From the NCBI RefSeq assembly GCF_033100795.1, contig NZ_JAWLVI010000009.1, positions 1-56,533 on the forward strand: 56,533 nucleotides of DNA, written 5' to 3'. Within the stretch, counting starts at the first letter, position 1. Each line of letters opens with the position of its first letter. This document shows positions 1 through 7,048 of the stretch, piece by piece. Both the position numbers and the translations under genes were made by a program. The DNA is from Pseudothioclava sp033100795. GTDB lineage: Bacteria; Pseudomonadota; Alphaproteobacteria; Rhodobacterales; Rhodobacteraceae. The notes under the pieces were generated by a model that was given only the letters and a program-made list of their open reading frames with translations, searched no databases and had not been told where the DNA came from.

Positions 1-104
1 AAAACCATGCTCAAGCGGCGCTTGCGCCACCAAACTGAAAACGCATAAACTCAATCAAGGATGAGCCAGAGCCTCCAAACGAAAGCGCGCTCAACTGTCC
101 CAAA

Positions 105-209
105 TTATCTGACGACGGACAAAAGCCCACCATCATATTCGGCAATGGCGGCGCGTTCCTCGAAGGCGTCGATGTCGGGGACAGGGGGATGTGAGGGAGA
201 AGTGGCCAT
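105..209 (-). CDS. 34-residue ORF translationally coupled to integrase
   Basis: This tiny reading frame begins at an ATG that overlaps the integrase stop codon (TGATG). It encodes a 34-residue peptide whose core, DIDAFEERAAIAEYDGGL, is acidic and helix-prone. I recall similar short peptides of the form FEERAAI.EYDGG following integrases in rhodobacterial prophages and islands, where they usually continue with a charged tail. Here the frame stops soon after the GG, so it may be a truncated copy, with the break near the element end. The function is unknown. The coding call rests on the overlap and the recalled motif only. Confidence 0.4.
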   Translation of the reverse strand: MATSPSHPPVPDIDAFEERAAIAEYDGGLLSVVR

Positions 210-1396
210 CACAGCACCACTCCGGCAGGCAGCCTGATCTGGTCTATGATCTCGCGCTTCTGGGTGAGCGAGATCCCCGCAGAGTAGAGCCCATAGGTGA
301 GGCGGTTCTGCGAGCGGGCGGATTGATGCCCAACCAGCGAGGCGGTGAAGTGCTCAGGGACGCCTGTGCGCTCACACTGGGTGACGAACCACTTTCGGGT
401 GGAGTGGAACACCAGCCCTTCCCGCGTGAGGTTCAGCCGCTGTCGATCTGCCGCGAAGAGCTTCACGACCTTGCCCACAGAGAGCTGCGGGAAGAGAGGC
501 CCTGAGGAAGGCAGTCTCGGCAAGAGATGCCGCTCCAGCAGCTCATGGACGGGCACCTCGCGCTCTGCCGCCTTCGACTTCAGCGCACGGATGTCATTGG
601 GCACCACCCGGAGCACCCGCCCGAGATTGCCCTTTGACACCACCTCTTCAGCCCGAAGCACCAGTGCCTCGCCAGACCTTAGACCTGTCAGCAGACAGAG
701 CAACAGAAGAGGCCTGAGCAGAGATGACCCCTCCGCCAAGAGGCGACAGACCTCGTCATCGGTGAGGACCGCATAGCTTTGGTGATCCACCTTGGGCCCC
801 TCAACGCCTGCGAAGGGAGCGGCCCCCAGATGCCCCTGTCGTTCCGCCCAAGTCAGGAAGCGCAGGGCAACCCCCCAGAGATGCGCCTGCGTTGTCTGGG
901 ATAGAGTGCCCTGCCCATGCGGTTGGCGCATGAGCCCCGAGAGGAGCTGGAGGAAGGCCAGACCATCCCCCCGCTCAAGGGAGCCAATGGGACGTGACCC
1001 GAAGCGATCGACAAAGAGGCCGATGCCATAGCGCACCCCCTTATAGCTTCCGGGACGCAAAGCCTTGGCCCGCTCTTGCAGGTAGGTAGAGGCCAGAGCC
1101 TTCACCAAGGCCTCCCCTTGGAACTGCACCCGCCGATACTGCGGCATGGGCACGGTGATGCGCACCCCACCCGAGGGGGTGGAACTGACTGCGGACCGGG
1201 AAGCCCGCACTTCGGCCACCAGCCGGGTGAAGGTGGCATTCAGCTCACTGATCCGCGCCTTGGCTTCGCGCGCGTCGGGGGTCTTGAGGGACTTCTTCAG
1301 GGCAGTGCCCAAGATCGGCTGAACGTCTCGGGGGTAGGTCCGGCGATAGACCCACGTATTATGGCGCAACTGCGCATATCTCATGACCGTGGACAT
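209..1396 (-). CDS. Tyrosine recombinase / phage integrase (first)
   Basis: This is a 395-residue site-specific tyrosine recombinase. The N-terminus (about residues 5-40, with NTWVYRRTYPRDVQPILG) matches the short DUF6538-type domain common on alphaproteobacterial phage integrases. A SAM-like core-binding region follows, then the catalytic domain. The visible catalytic residues are the first Arg in TGLRSGEAL, the HSTRK box, the LVGHQS histidine and the nucleophile Tyr in RLTYGLY. All are present, so the enzyme looks intact. It probably catalyses integration or excision of a mobile element by strand exchange at att sites. It reads away from the second integrase at 5327-6631, and the two differ in sequence, so they may belong to two elements. 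The ATG was chosen because the family N-terminal domain starts there. Confidence 0.9.
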   Translation of the reverse strand: MSTVMRYAQLRHNTWVYRRTYPRDVQPILGTALKKSLKTPDAREAKARISELNATFTRLVAEVRASRSAVSSTPSGGVRITVPMPQYRRVQFQGEALVKALASTYLQERAKALRPGSYKGVRYGIGLFVDRFGSRPIGSLERGDGLAFLQLLSGLMRQPHGQGTLSQTTQAHLWGVALRFLTWAERQGHLGAAPFAGVEGPKVDHQSYAVLTDDEVCRLLAEGSSLLRPLLLLCLLTGLRSGEALVLRAEEVVSKGNLGRVLRVVPNDIRALKSKAAEREVPVHELLERHLLPRLPSSGPLFPQLSVGKVVKLFAADRQRLNLTREGLVFHSTRKWFVTQCERTGVPEHFTASLVGHQSARSQNRLTYGLYSAGISLTQKREIIDQIRLPAGVVL

Positions 1397-1494
1397 GAGG
1401 CTCCTTTCCGGGGCAGCGGCCCCGCTTTGGCGATGAATGGGAAGATTGGGGATAAGGTTCAGGGCGTTGCTGGGATTGCCCAGAACCCTGCCGC

Positions 1495-1686
1495 TTAGCC
1501 CTCGGAGACGACCCGCAGGATCATCTCAATCTCAGGCTCACCGTATTCGCCCGCGAAGGGGCCGGTGAGGGCTTGGCCGGTGACGCAATCCTCGAACACC
1601 TCGTCGATCTGGAAGAGGTGCTCTGGAATGTCATCGAAGGCGCAGATCAGCACGATTGCGCCCGTATGAAGTTCCAATGCCTGCAT
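1495..1686 (-). CDS. Small acidic hypothetical protein
   Basis: This 63-residue acidic protein starts with MQALELHTGAIVLICAFDD. A good Shine-Dalgarno (GGGAGG) lies seven bases before the ATG and overlaps the end of the upstream membrane-protein gene, so the two are translationally coupled. No domain is recognised. There are no membrane segments and two cysteines. Its length and position next to an integrase fit the accessory genes of a small mobile element. The coding call rests on the ribosome site and the close packing with the neighbour. Confidence 0.5.
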   Translation of the reverse strand: MQALELHTGAIVLICAFDDIPEHLFQIDEVFEDCVTGQALTGPFAGEYGEPEIEMILRVVSEG

Positions 1687-1687
1687 G

Positions 1688-1918
1688 TCAGAGCCTCCCG
1701 AACAGGAGGTCAGGCAAGAAGAGCCCGAGCATCAGGCCGAGGGGGAGCGAGACAGGAAGAGGGGACAGGGGCTCCGGCAGAAGGGCGAGGCCCAGCAGAG
1801 CCAAGGCCAGCACCTGCGGCACAGCCAGAACGAGGCCGAAGTGTCGGCGCAAGACGACGGTCAGCACAAAGCGAAGCACACCACCCGCAAGCGCGAGCAG
1901 CAAGAACAGGGTCATCAT
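1688..1918 (-). CDS. Small hydrophobic membrane protein, unknown
   Basis: This 76-residue protein is almost entirely Leu, Val, Gly and Pro, with about two or three potential membrane segments and an FRxxL-type basic patch. Two adjacent ATG codons follow a GGAG ribosome site; I used the first. The stop lies one base before the start of the 63-residue gene, so they form a two-gene unit. No family is recognised. A very small hydrophobic protein in a mobile element could be a holin-like, toxin-like or superinfection-exclusion protein, but nothing in the sequence decides between these. Confidence 0.45.
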   Translation of the reverse strand: MMTLFLLLALAGGVLRFVLTVVLRRHFGLVLAVPQVLALALLGLALLPEPLSPLPVSLPLGLMLGLFLPDLLFGRL

Positions 1919-2074
1919 CTGTGATCTCCATGATGGGTTGGTACCATCATAGATGCCCGAGATTTCTCAGTTTCCGGGGGAGGGCGGAGGGCGATCAGAG
2001 GAGAAGGTGCAGCTAGAGAAAGGGTGCATTCTGGGGGTGGAAAGGTGGGGTAGGGTGATGGAGCTACAGAATTA

Positions 2075-2524
2075 TCAGTCGTGCCACCCTTTAAGGAGTT
2101 TCCATCTCGTTCCATAGGCACGTGTCGCAACCAAATCGCCGAAGTTCTCTCGTTGATCGCCTGTCATGAGGTGGCGCGGATTGATGCAGTATGGGTTGTT
2201 GCACTCGTGACGCATGATGTCTTTCGTGCTTAGCGGCAGGACGGTCGCAACCGCATAAGTGAAGCGATAGGCGCGCAGTTTCACGCCTTGGAAACTGACC
2301 TTCACGCGAGGCAGGTCCCCCAGCTCGAAGCATTCCCGCTTGGTATAGGACGCTCGATCGAAGATGAGGGTATGGTAGAGCTCAAGGGCTTCAGGCATCT
2401 TTTCTAGGAAGATGTGATCCCACCAGAGATACTGACGATCACTGATTGGCAGTTGCATGCGTTCCCGGATGTAGGTTGCATGTCGTTCGACAATGCGCGC
2501 CCGTTCAGCGTTAGAATCGATCAT
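2075..2524 (-). CDS. HNH endonuclease-like protein
   Basis: This 149-residue protein carries a zinc-loop HNH-type signature at about residues 103-125: an HEC, then NNPYC, then INPRHL, followed by GDQRENFGD. That is the His-Asn-His arrangement with two cysteines seen in HNH_3-type phage and homing nucleases. The start ATG sits inside the end of the upstream helicase gene (14-base overlap), so the two are probably translated together. A longer frame extends upstream, but its extra N-terminus is only the helicase 3' end in another frame. Nicking or cutting DNA is the expected role of the fold. Whether it acts in replication, packaging or homing is unknown. Confidence 0.75.
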   Translation of the reverse strand: MIDSNAERARIVERHATYIRERMQLPISDRQYLWWDHIFLEKMPEALELYHTLIFDRASYTKRECFELGDLPRVKVSFQGVKLRAYRFTYAVATVLPLSTKDIMRHECNNPYCINPRHLMTGDQRENFGDLVATRAYGTRWKLLKGWHD

Positions 2525-4286
2525 CTGAGTGGTCCGAGAAGAGATTGGGGCGCTTGAAGAAGATGTCATCCTCGTCGAGGGCGCTCTTGACTGATCTTCG
2601 TCCTGTATCCAGTTCCCAATTTCCCGGACCCTTGATGCGGTCTCCAACCAACTGATATCCGGGTCGTAGCCATATAACGCGCCTGTAATCAGAATTACCC
2701 CATTTGGCGTTCTTGTTGCTCCAGCCAAGGTCGGCCAACACGTGTTTTAGTGCTGTTACCTTGGTTCCGAGACGCTGCTCAACGAGATCCTTGAGCCCAT
2801 TGAAGGTAACAGCGATCACGTTCTGTGCGTTGAGGTATTCTTCTACGCCTTTACGGCTGACATCGATGCTGCTTTCCTGAAGCTCACGCATCAATGCAGT
2901 GGCTTTGGCATTCACATCAAGAGAGTGGGCATTGAAGTCACTTGGAAGCGCGTGAGCCATTATGGCTGCATAGAGTGCGGCGAGCGCCCTCGGATCTCGG
3001 AGTTCTTCCAGCAAGTCCGCGACCAAGGCGGCATACTGTGCCCCCTGTGGGCCTAGGCGATGGCCCTCGTGATCGACATGGACAACGTAAAACCTCCGAT
3101 CCCCTTCTTCGAGCCAGATTGGCTTGTGGTTAGTAATGAAGATGAAGCAGCAAACCTGATCTACTTGCTGCACAGCGTTGAACTTATGCTCCGTGACGGC
3201 TTGGCGCTCAGTAATGAAGGTCTTTATGGCATTGGCCTTGTCAGACCCGGGTGGAAGGTAGAGCTCCTCGCAGATCACCAGTTTCTTCTCGAGTATGGGC
3301 GCATTGAAGCGGGAGACGAGCTTGTTGATGTTATTTTCTGTGGCAAAGTTGTGCTCACCGAAGAGAAGCCCGGCCACCTTGGCGAAGGTGCTCTTGCCCG
3401 AGCCCTTTTCGAGCGAGAACAGGAACGGAGCCCAGCCGGGCTTATCATCTTCATTCTGCAAGCACCACGCGAGCCAGTTGATTAGCATGTCGCGTTCATC
3501 TTGACGCTGGAATGTGGTCTCCATGAACTTGCCGAAGAGACCCCAATTTGCGGTGACCCCGCTCAGCTGACGATAACTTGGTTCGCGCCAGGTGTTGATG
3601 GTCGCAGCCATCCGCTTGAAGGTCAGGCGATTGGGATTGCCGGGCATGGATTGCCTCAAGCCTGACCAGATCGGGATCGATCGCCGGGGGTCCACGAAGA
3701 TGTCCTTGATGAGCACTTGCAACAACTGGCGGATGGCATCTTCGCTTAGGTCTGCCCCCGGGAACTCTTCCTTGATCCGTTGAATGATAAGGCGCTCGAC
3801 GTCATCGCGTGAGAAGGCTGGCCCCGGCTCTTCCACGTCATAATATCGGCTGTCTTTTCGGACATACCACTGGGCAATGGTCTGCAAGATGTTTGAGAGC
3901 GTATGGAAGTCAGGTTCGTCGGGCCCGGGTATGTAGGCGAATTTCTCGATGTGCTGGCTAAGGTTTTCATCCCACCGTTCTAGGTGATCTGGTGGGTCTG
4001 GAGGCCAGAATTGCGGCGCGTCTTCGGGGGCTTCCTCGCGCGGCTGCCTGTTCTTGTCTCCCGATTTTACCGTCTTGTCGGCCTTCTCGGTCTGAGTGGC
4101 ATCTTCGGTTGATGAAGGTGATTGTTCTGATGTCTCGGTGGTGGTGGCGGCCTCAGAGCTGGTTGGGGCGTCCTTGGGCAGCGTCTCACCCTCGGTTGCG
4201 ACCGGCTGAACGACCATCTCAACGACCTCGAAGTCATCTGTGGCAGGAGTGGCAGCCTGTGGGGAGGAAGGAGTTTCTGAGGTCAT
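2511..4286 (-). CDS. Superfamily 3 / D5-type helicase (DUF5906-like)
   Basis: This is a 591-residue replication-type helicase of the phage and plasmid D5/DUF5906 class. Residues 1-100 are low-complexity (Ser/Thr/Glu-rich) and look disordered. The ATPase core has Walker A FSLEKGSGKSTFAKV near residue 295, a Walker B-like LVICEELYLP about 55 residues later, and a sensor-like CCFIFITNHKPIWLEEGDRRF. The last ~120 residues look like a winged-helix or DNA-binding tail. No primase active-site motif is visible in the N-terminus, so it is a helicase without its own primase or with a diverged one. It probably unwinds an origin to replicate the excised element; the iteron-like repeats at 5118-5159 are a candidate origin. 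I chose the ATG at 4286; another start codon in frame lies 45 bases upstream. Confidence 0.85.
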   Translation of the reverse strand: MTSETPSSPQAATPATDDFEVVEMVVQPVATEGETLPKDAPTSSEAATTTETSEQSPSSTEDATQTEKADKTVKSGDKNRQPREEAPEDAPQFWPPDPPDHLERWDENLSQHIEKFAYIPGPDEPDFHTLSNILQTIAQWYVRKDSRYYDVEEPGPAFSRDDVERLIIQRIKEEFPGADLSEDAIRQLLQVLIKDIFVDPRRSIPIWSGLRQSMPGNPNRLTFKRMAATINTWREPSYRQLSGVTANWGLFGKFMETTFQRQDERDMLINWLAWCLQNEDDKPGWAPFLFSLEKGSGKSTFAKVAGLLFGEHNFATENNINKLVSRFNAPILEKKLVICEELYLPPGSDKANAIKTFITERQAVTEHKFNAVQQVDQVCCFIFITNHKPIWLEEGDRRFYVVHVDHEGHRLGPQGAQYAALVADLLEELRDPRALAALYAAIMAHALPSDFNAHSLDVNAKATALMRELQESSIDVSRKGVEEYLNAQNVIAVTFNGLKDLVEQRLGTKVTALKHVLADLGWSNKNAKWGNSDYRRVIWLRPGYQLVGDRIKGPGNWELDTGRRSVKSALDEDDIFFKRPNLFSDHSDDRF

Positions 4287-4471
4287 GAGAATGCAATGCC
4301 TTGGGTAGAATGTCGAAGAACGCAGAACCAATATTCAATCCTACTTCGAGGCTTATGCAACCTTCATTGCCCACTGATTGCTGGGTGCTTACCAAATCTT
4401 CCGCGATAATCATTGTGGGTGGGCAGTGGTGAGGTGGTAGTTGGGAAGAACGCCGCGAGCCCCCCAAGCCC

Positions 4472-5062
4472 TTAAAGGTTAAAATCATCTTCGAAGCTAC
4501 TGCCGGGTGTTGGCTTGGTGATGCGCGGTTGATGTTGGCGGAACCCCTTACGGTAGTCCTCCTCCCGGAAACTGATCGGCTGCCAGTCATGGTCATAACT
4601 GGGGGCATACTCATTGAAGATGCTGGAGGTGCCTTGGCGTCGGCCCTTACCACGCAGAAGGGGCTCGATGACCTCGGCTCCGACCTGCCACTCATGCACC
4701 AACCCATTCAGGACCATGAAGATCGTAGAGGTGCGATAGCTGACAAGAACGTGGGCGTTATCGGCGGTGGCGTTGTTGTCGCCGAGAGAGTGAAGGCGGA
4801 AGACCCGGGCATCGTCATGCGCGGCAAGAAGGTGGTCGATGGCGGTGAAGTGGTCCGCACAGAGGGTGATGGAGCGGGTCTTCTGGCGGGCATAGCCTTC
4901 CCGATCACGCTTTGGGGCATCGGCATAATACTCCACCCGCTTGGGGGTGGTGGTGTGGAAGGAGAGCTTCAGCCGACCTGAGGCGAAGGCCTGAAGGTTG
5001 TAGCCTTGGAAGTCCTTGAGGGTGTCTGGGGAGAAGGTGAGGTGAATGTATGAATTGGTCAT
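4472..5062 (-). CDS. Hypothetical element-encoded protein
   Basis: This 196-residue protein begins MTNSYIHLTFSPDTLKDF. No known domain is recognised. It is mixed alpha/beta in character, rich in His, Arg and Asp, with no membrane segments and an acidic C-terminus (SSFEDDFNL). The start was chosen because the AT-rich DNA upstream would encode an atypical Ile/Tyr/Ser-rich extension and because an AGGA lies upstream of this ATG. It is the first gene downstream of the AT-rich repeats and is followed by the helicase, so it could be an origin-binding or copy-control protein. That role is inferred from position only. Confidence 0.65.
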   Translation of the reverse strand: MTNSYIHLTFSPDTLKDFQGYNLQAFASGRLKLSFHTTTPKRVEYYADAPKRDREGYARQKTRSITLCADHFTAIDHLLAAHDDARVFRLHSLGDNNATADNAHVLVSYRTSTIFMVLNGLVHEWQVGAEVIEPLLRGKGRRQGTSSIFNEYAPSYDHDWQPISFREEDYRKGFRQHQPRITKPTPGSSFEDDFNL

Positions 5063-5089
5063 GAATGAGATCCTGATAATGGGGAATAC

Positions 5090-5160
5090 GGAAAGGGTAA
5101 TATCTAATAAGTAACTGATAATACTTAATGAATAATACGTAATATATAATATATAAGGGT
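5090..5160. repeat. AT-rich 14-bp iteron-like tandem repeats
   Basis: Three imperfect 14-base units stand end to end at 5118-5131, 5132-5145 and 5146-5159, with consensus ATAATAC(T/G)TAAT(G/A)(A/T). A weaker copy at 5104-5117 and traces before it continue the same period. The block is strongly AT-rich in a GC-rich genome and lies directly upstream of a hypothetical gene and the helicase gene. Spaced repeats beside an AT-rich stretch are typical of replication origins of plasmids and satellites, but they could also be operator repeats for the promoter of the 4472-5062 gene. Confidence 0.5.
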
Positions 5161-5285
5161 ATGGGGTGCCCACATCCCTCTGTTGGTTTTTAAATGATAG
5201 AAAGTCAGTAAGTAGACATATCATCATTAGGCGGCGCTATTTTGGGAACCACCTTAGGATCGGGGAAGGGGATGTTAAGTGGTGT

Positions 5286-5298
5286 CCCCGGATCGGGG
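5286..5298 (-). other. Short hairpin after integrase gene
   Basis: CCCCG-GAT-CGGGG forms a five-pair stem 28 bases after the integrase stop codon. There is no T-run behind it on the minus strand, so it is only a weak terminator candidate. Confidence 0.25.
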
Positions 5299-5326
5299 CT
5301 TGGGCAGGTGTTCCGCGCAGGGAACC

Positions 5327-6631
5327 TTAGCCCTGCCAGACCTTCTCGAGCGCGTCCTTCATAACGGTGATGGCATAGCCTGAGCCATAGTTAGCAGCGA
5401 TTGAATTGGTAGAGTGCCCCATGATGGCCATCGAGAGGTGTTCCGGGCAGCCAGAGTTCCGCAGCTTGTCCTTCATCCGATGCCGCAAGGAATGGATGGT
5501 TTTCTTCTTGTCGGTGATCTGAGACCGGAGCCGCCCCATTAGCATGGCCGAGGCGGTGTCATTGCCACGGGGGCCGCTATAGCGCTCGAAGATCGGTGCC
5601 CCGGGATCTTGCCCTTCGAGGAATGGTGCAAGGCACGCCAGTGCTCGGGGACTGAGGGGAATGGTCCTCTCACTGTTTCGGGTCTTGAGCCTGCGCAGGC
5701 CATTGGCCCGGATCTCTAGGGTGGCCCCCTCCACATCTATGTCCTTCACCTGTAGCCCTGTGATCTCAGCCAGACGCGCCCCGGTATCGGCGAGGGTAAT
5801 GAACAAGGCCCGGGCAATTGGATTGGTGTCGAAGGTCTTATCCAAGGCCGCCATATCCTCTTCACTCAAGGGCAGGCGATCTGTCTTCGAGGCCCCGGCA
5901 CCTTCGATCTTGAGCGCCACGAAGGGGTTCTTCTCATCCAGCTCTTCTTCCCGAATGACATGGTTAATAGCCGCCTTCAGGATGTTGAGGGTGCGCGCCA
6001 CCGAGTTCGGGGCCATCCCCTGCAGCATACTATCCCTCAAGGCAGAGGCATCCCGCCGCCGGATGTTGCCCAGCGCCGTGTAGGTCCAGAACGAAGGGCC
6101 AAGGCAGGCCACCACCTGTTTCCGTATCCGCTCGATCCGCAATTCCAAGTCATGCCGTGCCTTCGGGGCAAGTGCCTTGTCTTTCAGGTAAATCGCGAAG
6201 ATTCGCTCCAGCGTCATGGCGGGCTTGTCGATATAGCCACCCCGCACACGACGCAGAACCTCTGGCGGAACCGTCCCCTCCAGCTCCTCAGCTAAGTCCA
6301 TGTAGTCATCCTGTGGCAAGGTATCCGCTTCCTGCCCGACCTTGCCCTCCTCTGCCGCCCGCACCCAAACCTCACCCAGATGGGTCCGAATCAGAGCTGC
6401 CGCCTTCTCGCCCGGATGCACCATCGCCTCATACCGGAACAGCGCCTCGACCTCCTGATGCACCCTTGGCAGGTTCAGGATTGCTTCGTCATAGGTCTTC
6501 CCCAACTGACGATAGAGCGTGTCCTTGCCGAACACCCCTCGTAACGTTTTTGGGATATTGCGCTTGTAGCGGAACGATCCGTTGGCACGGCGAAAGACAT
6601 AGCGGGGGAGTTTGGGCATCGGATCATCCAT
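5327..6631 (-). CDS. Tyrosine integrase at tRNA-Leu (second)
   Basis: This 434-residue tyrosine recombinase is probably the integrase that placed the element at the tRNA-Leu gene. The N-terminus (PRYVFRRANGSFRYKRNIP) is a DUF6538-like beta segment. The catalytic Arg is in DTGARLAEITGL near residue 283, the HxxR box is HSLRHRM near residue 385, the following histidine is in IMGHS, and the nucleophile Tyr is in AANYGSGY near residue 417. All catalytic positions are present. The gene starts about 170 bases from the tRNA 3' end, the usual layout for tRNA-targeting integrases, with repeated arm-like sequences between. An alternative ATG four codons in (MPKLPRY) is also plausible, since neither start has a strong ribosome site. 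Confidence 0.92.
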   Translation of the reverse strand: MDDPMPKLPRYVFRRANGSFRYKRNIPKTLRGVFGKDTLYRQLGKTYDEAILNLPRVHQEVEALFRYEAMVHPGEKAAALIRTHLGEVWVRAAEEGKVGQEADTLPQDDYMDLAEELEGTVPPEVLRRVRGGYIDKPAMTLERIFAIYLKDKALAPKARHDLELRIERIRKQVVACLGPSFWTYTALGNIRRRDASALRDSMLQGMAPNSVARTLNILKAAINHVIREEELDEKNPFVALKIEGAGASKTDRLPLSEEDMAALDKTFDTNPIARALFITLADTGARLAEITGLQVKDIDVEGATLEIRANGLRRLKTRNSERTIPLSPRALACLAPFLEGQDPGAPIFERYSGPRGNDTASAMLMGRLRSQITDKKKTIHSLRHRMKDKLRNSGCPEHLSMAIMGHSTNSIAANYGSGYAITVMKDALEKVWQG

Positions 6632-6683
6632 GGGGAAACCATTCCCCCGAGCATGACCGCAGGCAAGCAGAATCGACCGTCCG

Positions 6684-6747
6684 AACCTGACGTTTCACAT
6701 CCCAAACCTGACGAAGTGGTCCCGGAAGTGGTCCCAAAACTGGTCCC
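6684..6747. repeat. Direct repeats between integrase and tRNA (arm-site candidates)
   Basis: TGGTCCC occurs three times at exactly 12-base spacing (6717, 6729, 6741), and AACCTGACG occurs twice 21 bases apart (6684 and 6705). Regular short repeats between an integrase start and its tRNA attachment site are what arm-type integrase or excisionase binding sites look like. Binding is inferred. Confidence 0.45.
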
Positions 6748-6754
6748 CGGAAAT

Positions 6755-6781
6755 GAAAAAACCCAAGCTAGGCTTGGGTTT
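6755..6781 (-). terminator. Rho-independent terminator of tRNA-Leu
   Basis: A perfect 10-pair stem, AAACCCAAGC-CTA-GCTTGGGTTT on the minus strand, is followed by a run of six Ts. It lies 23 bases past the tRNA 3' end, so it ends tRNA transcription and isolates the integrase from it. Confidence 0.85.
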
Positions 6782-6803
6782 CTTTCACTTAAGACCGAAG
6801 TCT

Positions 6804-6888
6804 TGGTGCCCAGGAGAGGACTCGAACCTCCACGCCTTGCGGCACACGGACCTGAACCGTGCGCGTCTACCAATTCCGCCACCTGGGC
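6804..6888 (-). tRNA. tRNA-Leu (anticodon CAG)
   Basis: An 85-base gene with acceptor stem GCCCAGG/CCTGGGC, A discriminator and encoded CCA. The anticodon loop is TTCAGGT within stem CACGG/CCGTG, giving anticodon CAG, which reads CUG leucine codons. A long variable arm (about TGCCGCAAGGCG), as in class II tRNAs, and the T-loop GGTTCGAGTCC are visible. Its 3' end faces the integrase at 5327-6631, so the 3' part of the gene is the likely attachment site, restored by the integrated element. Confidence 0.97.
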
Positions 6889-7048
6889 AGGTGTCGTGGA
6901 GCGCGAAATATCCTTGGTCGTGCAGAGTGTCAACGGGTGTTTGAAAGTTTTTCGCGTCTTTCTTTCAACACCGGGCCTTTGCCCTTGTTCTGCAAGGGTC
7001 ATGGCGCTAATCAGAGTGCGGATTTTGCAGAATGAAAGGCCGAAGGCG

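Larger units (their letters stand above)
1..6803. mobile_element. Integrative element at tRNA-Leu (partial, right end)
   Basis: This stretch looks like an integrated mobile element. A tyrosine integrase lies just beyond the 3' end of a tRNA-Leu gene, and all the element genes share one strand: superfamily 3 helicase, HNH nuclease-like protein, unknown proteins and a second integrase. There is an AT-rich repeat segment at 5090-5160, unlike the GC-rich surroundings. No structural, lysis or packaging genes are visible. I found no second copy of the tRNA 3' end in the window, so the left boundary is either outside it or lies near the second integrase. The gene set resembles P4-like satellites or integrated plasmids; that comparison is inference. 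Confidence 0.65.

Noticed and set aside
1..6700. Second copy of the tRNA-Leu 3' end as left attachment site
   Set aside because: No matching stretch was found by eye inside the window; it may lie further left.
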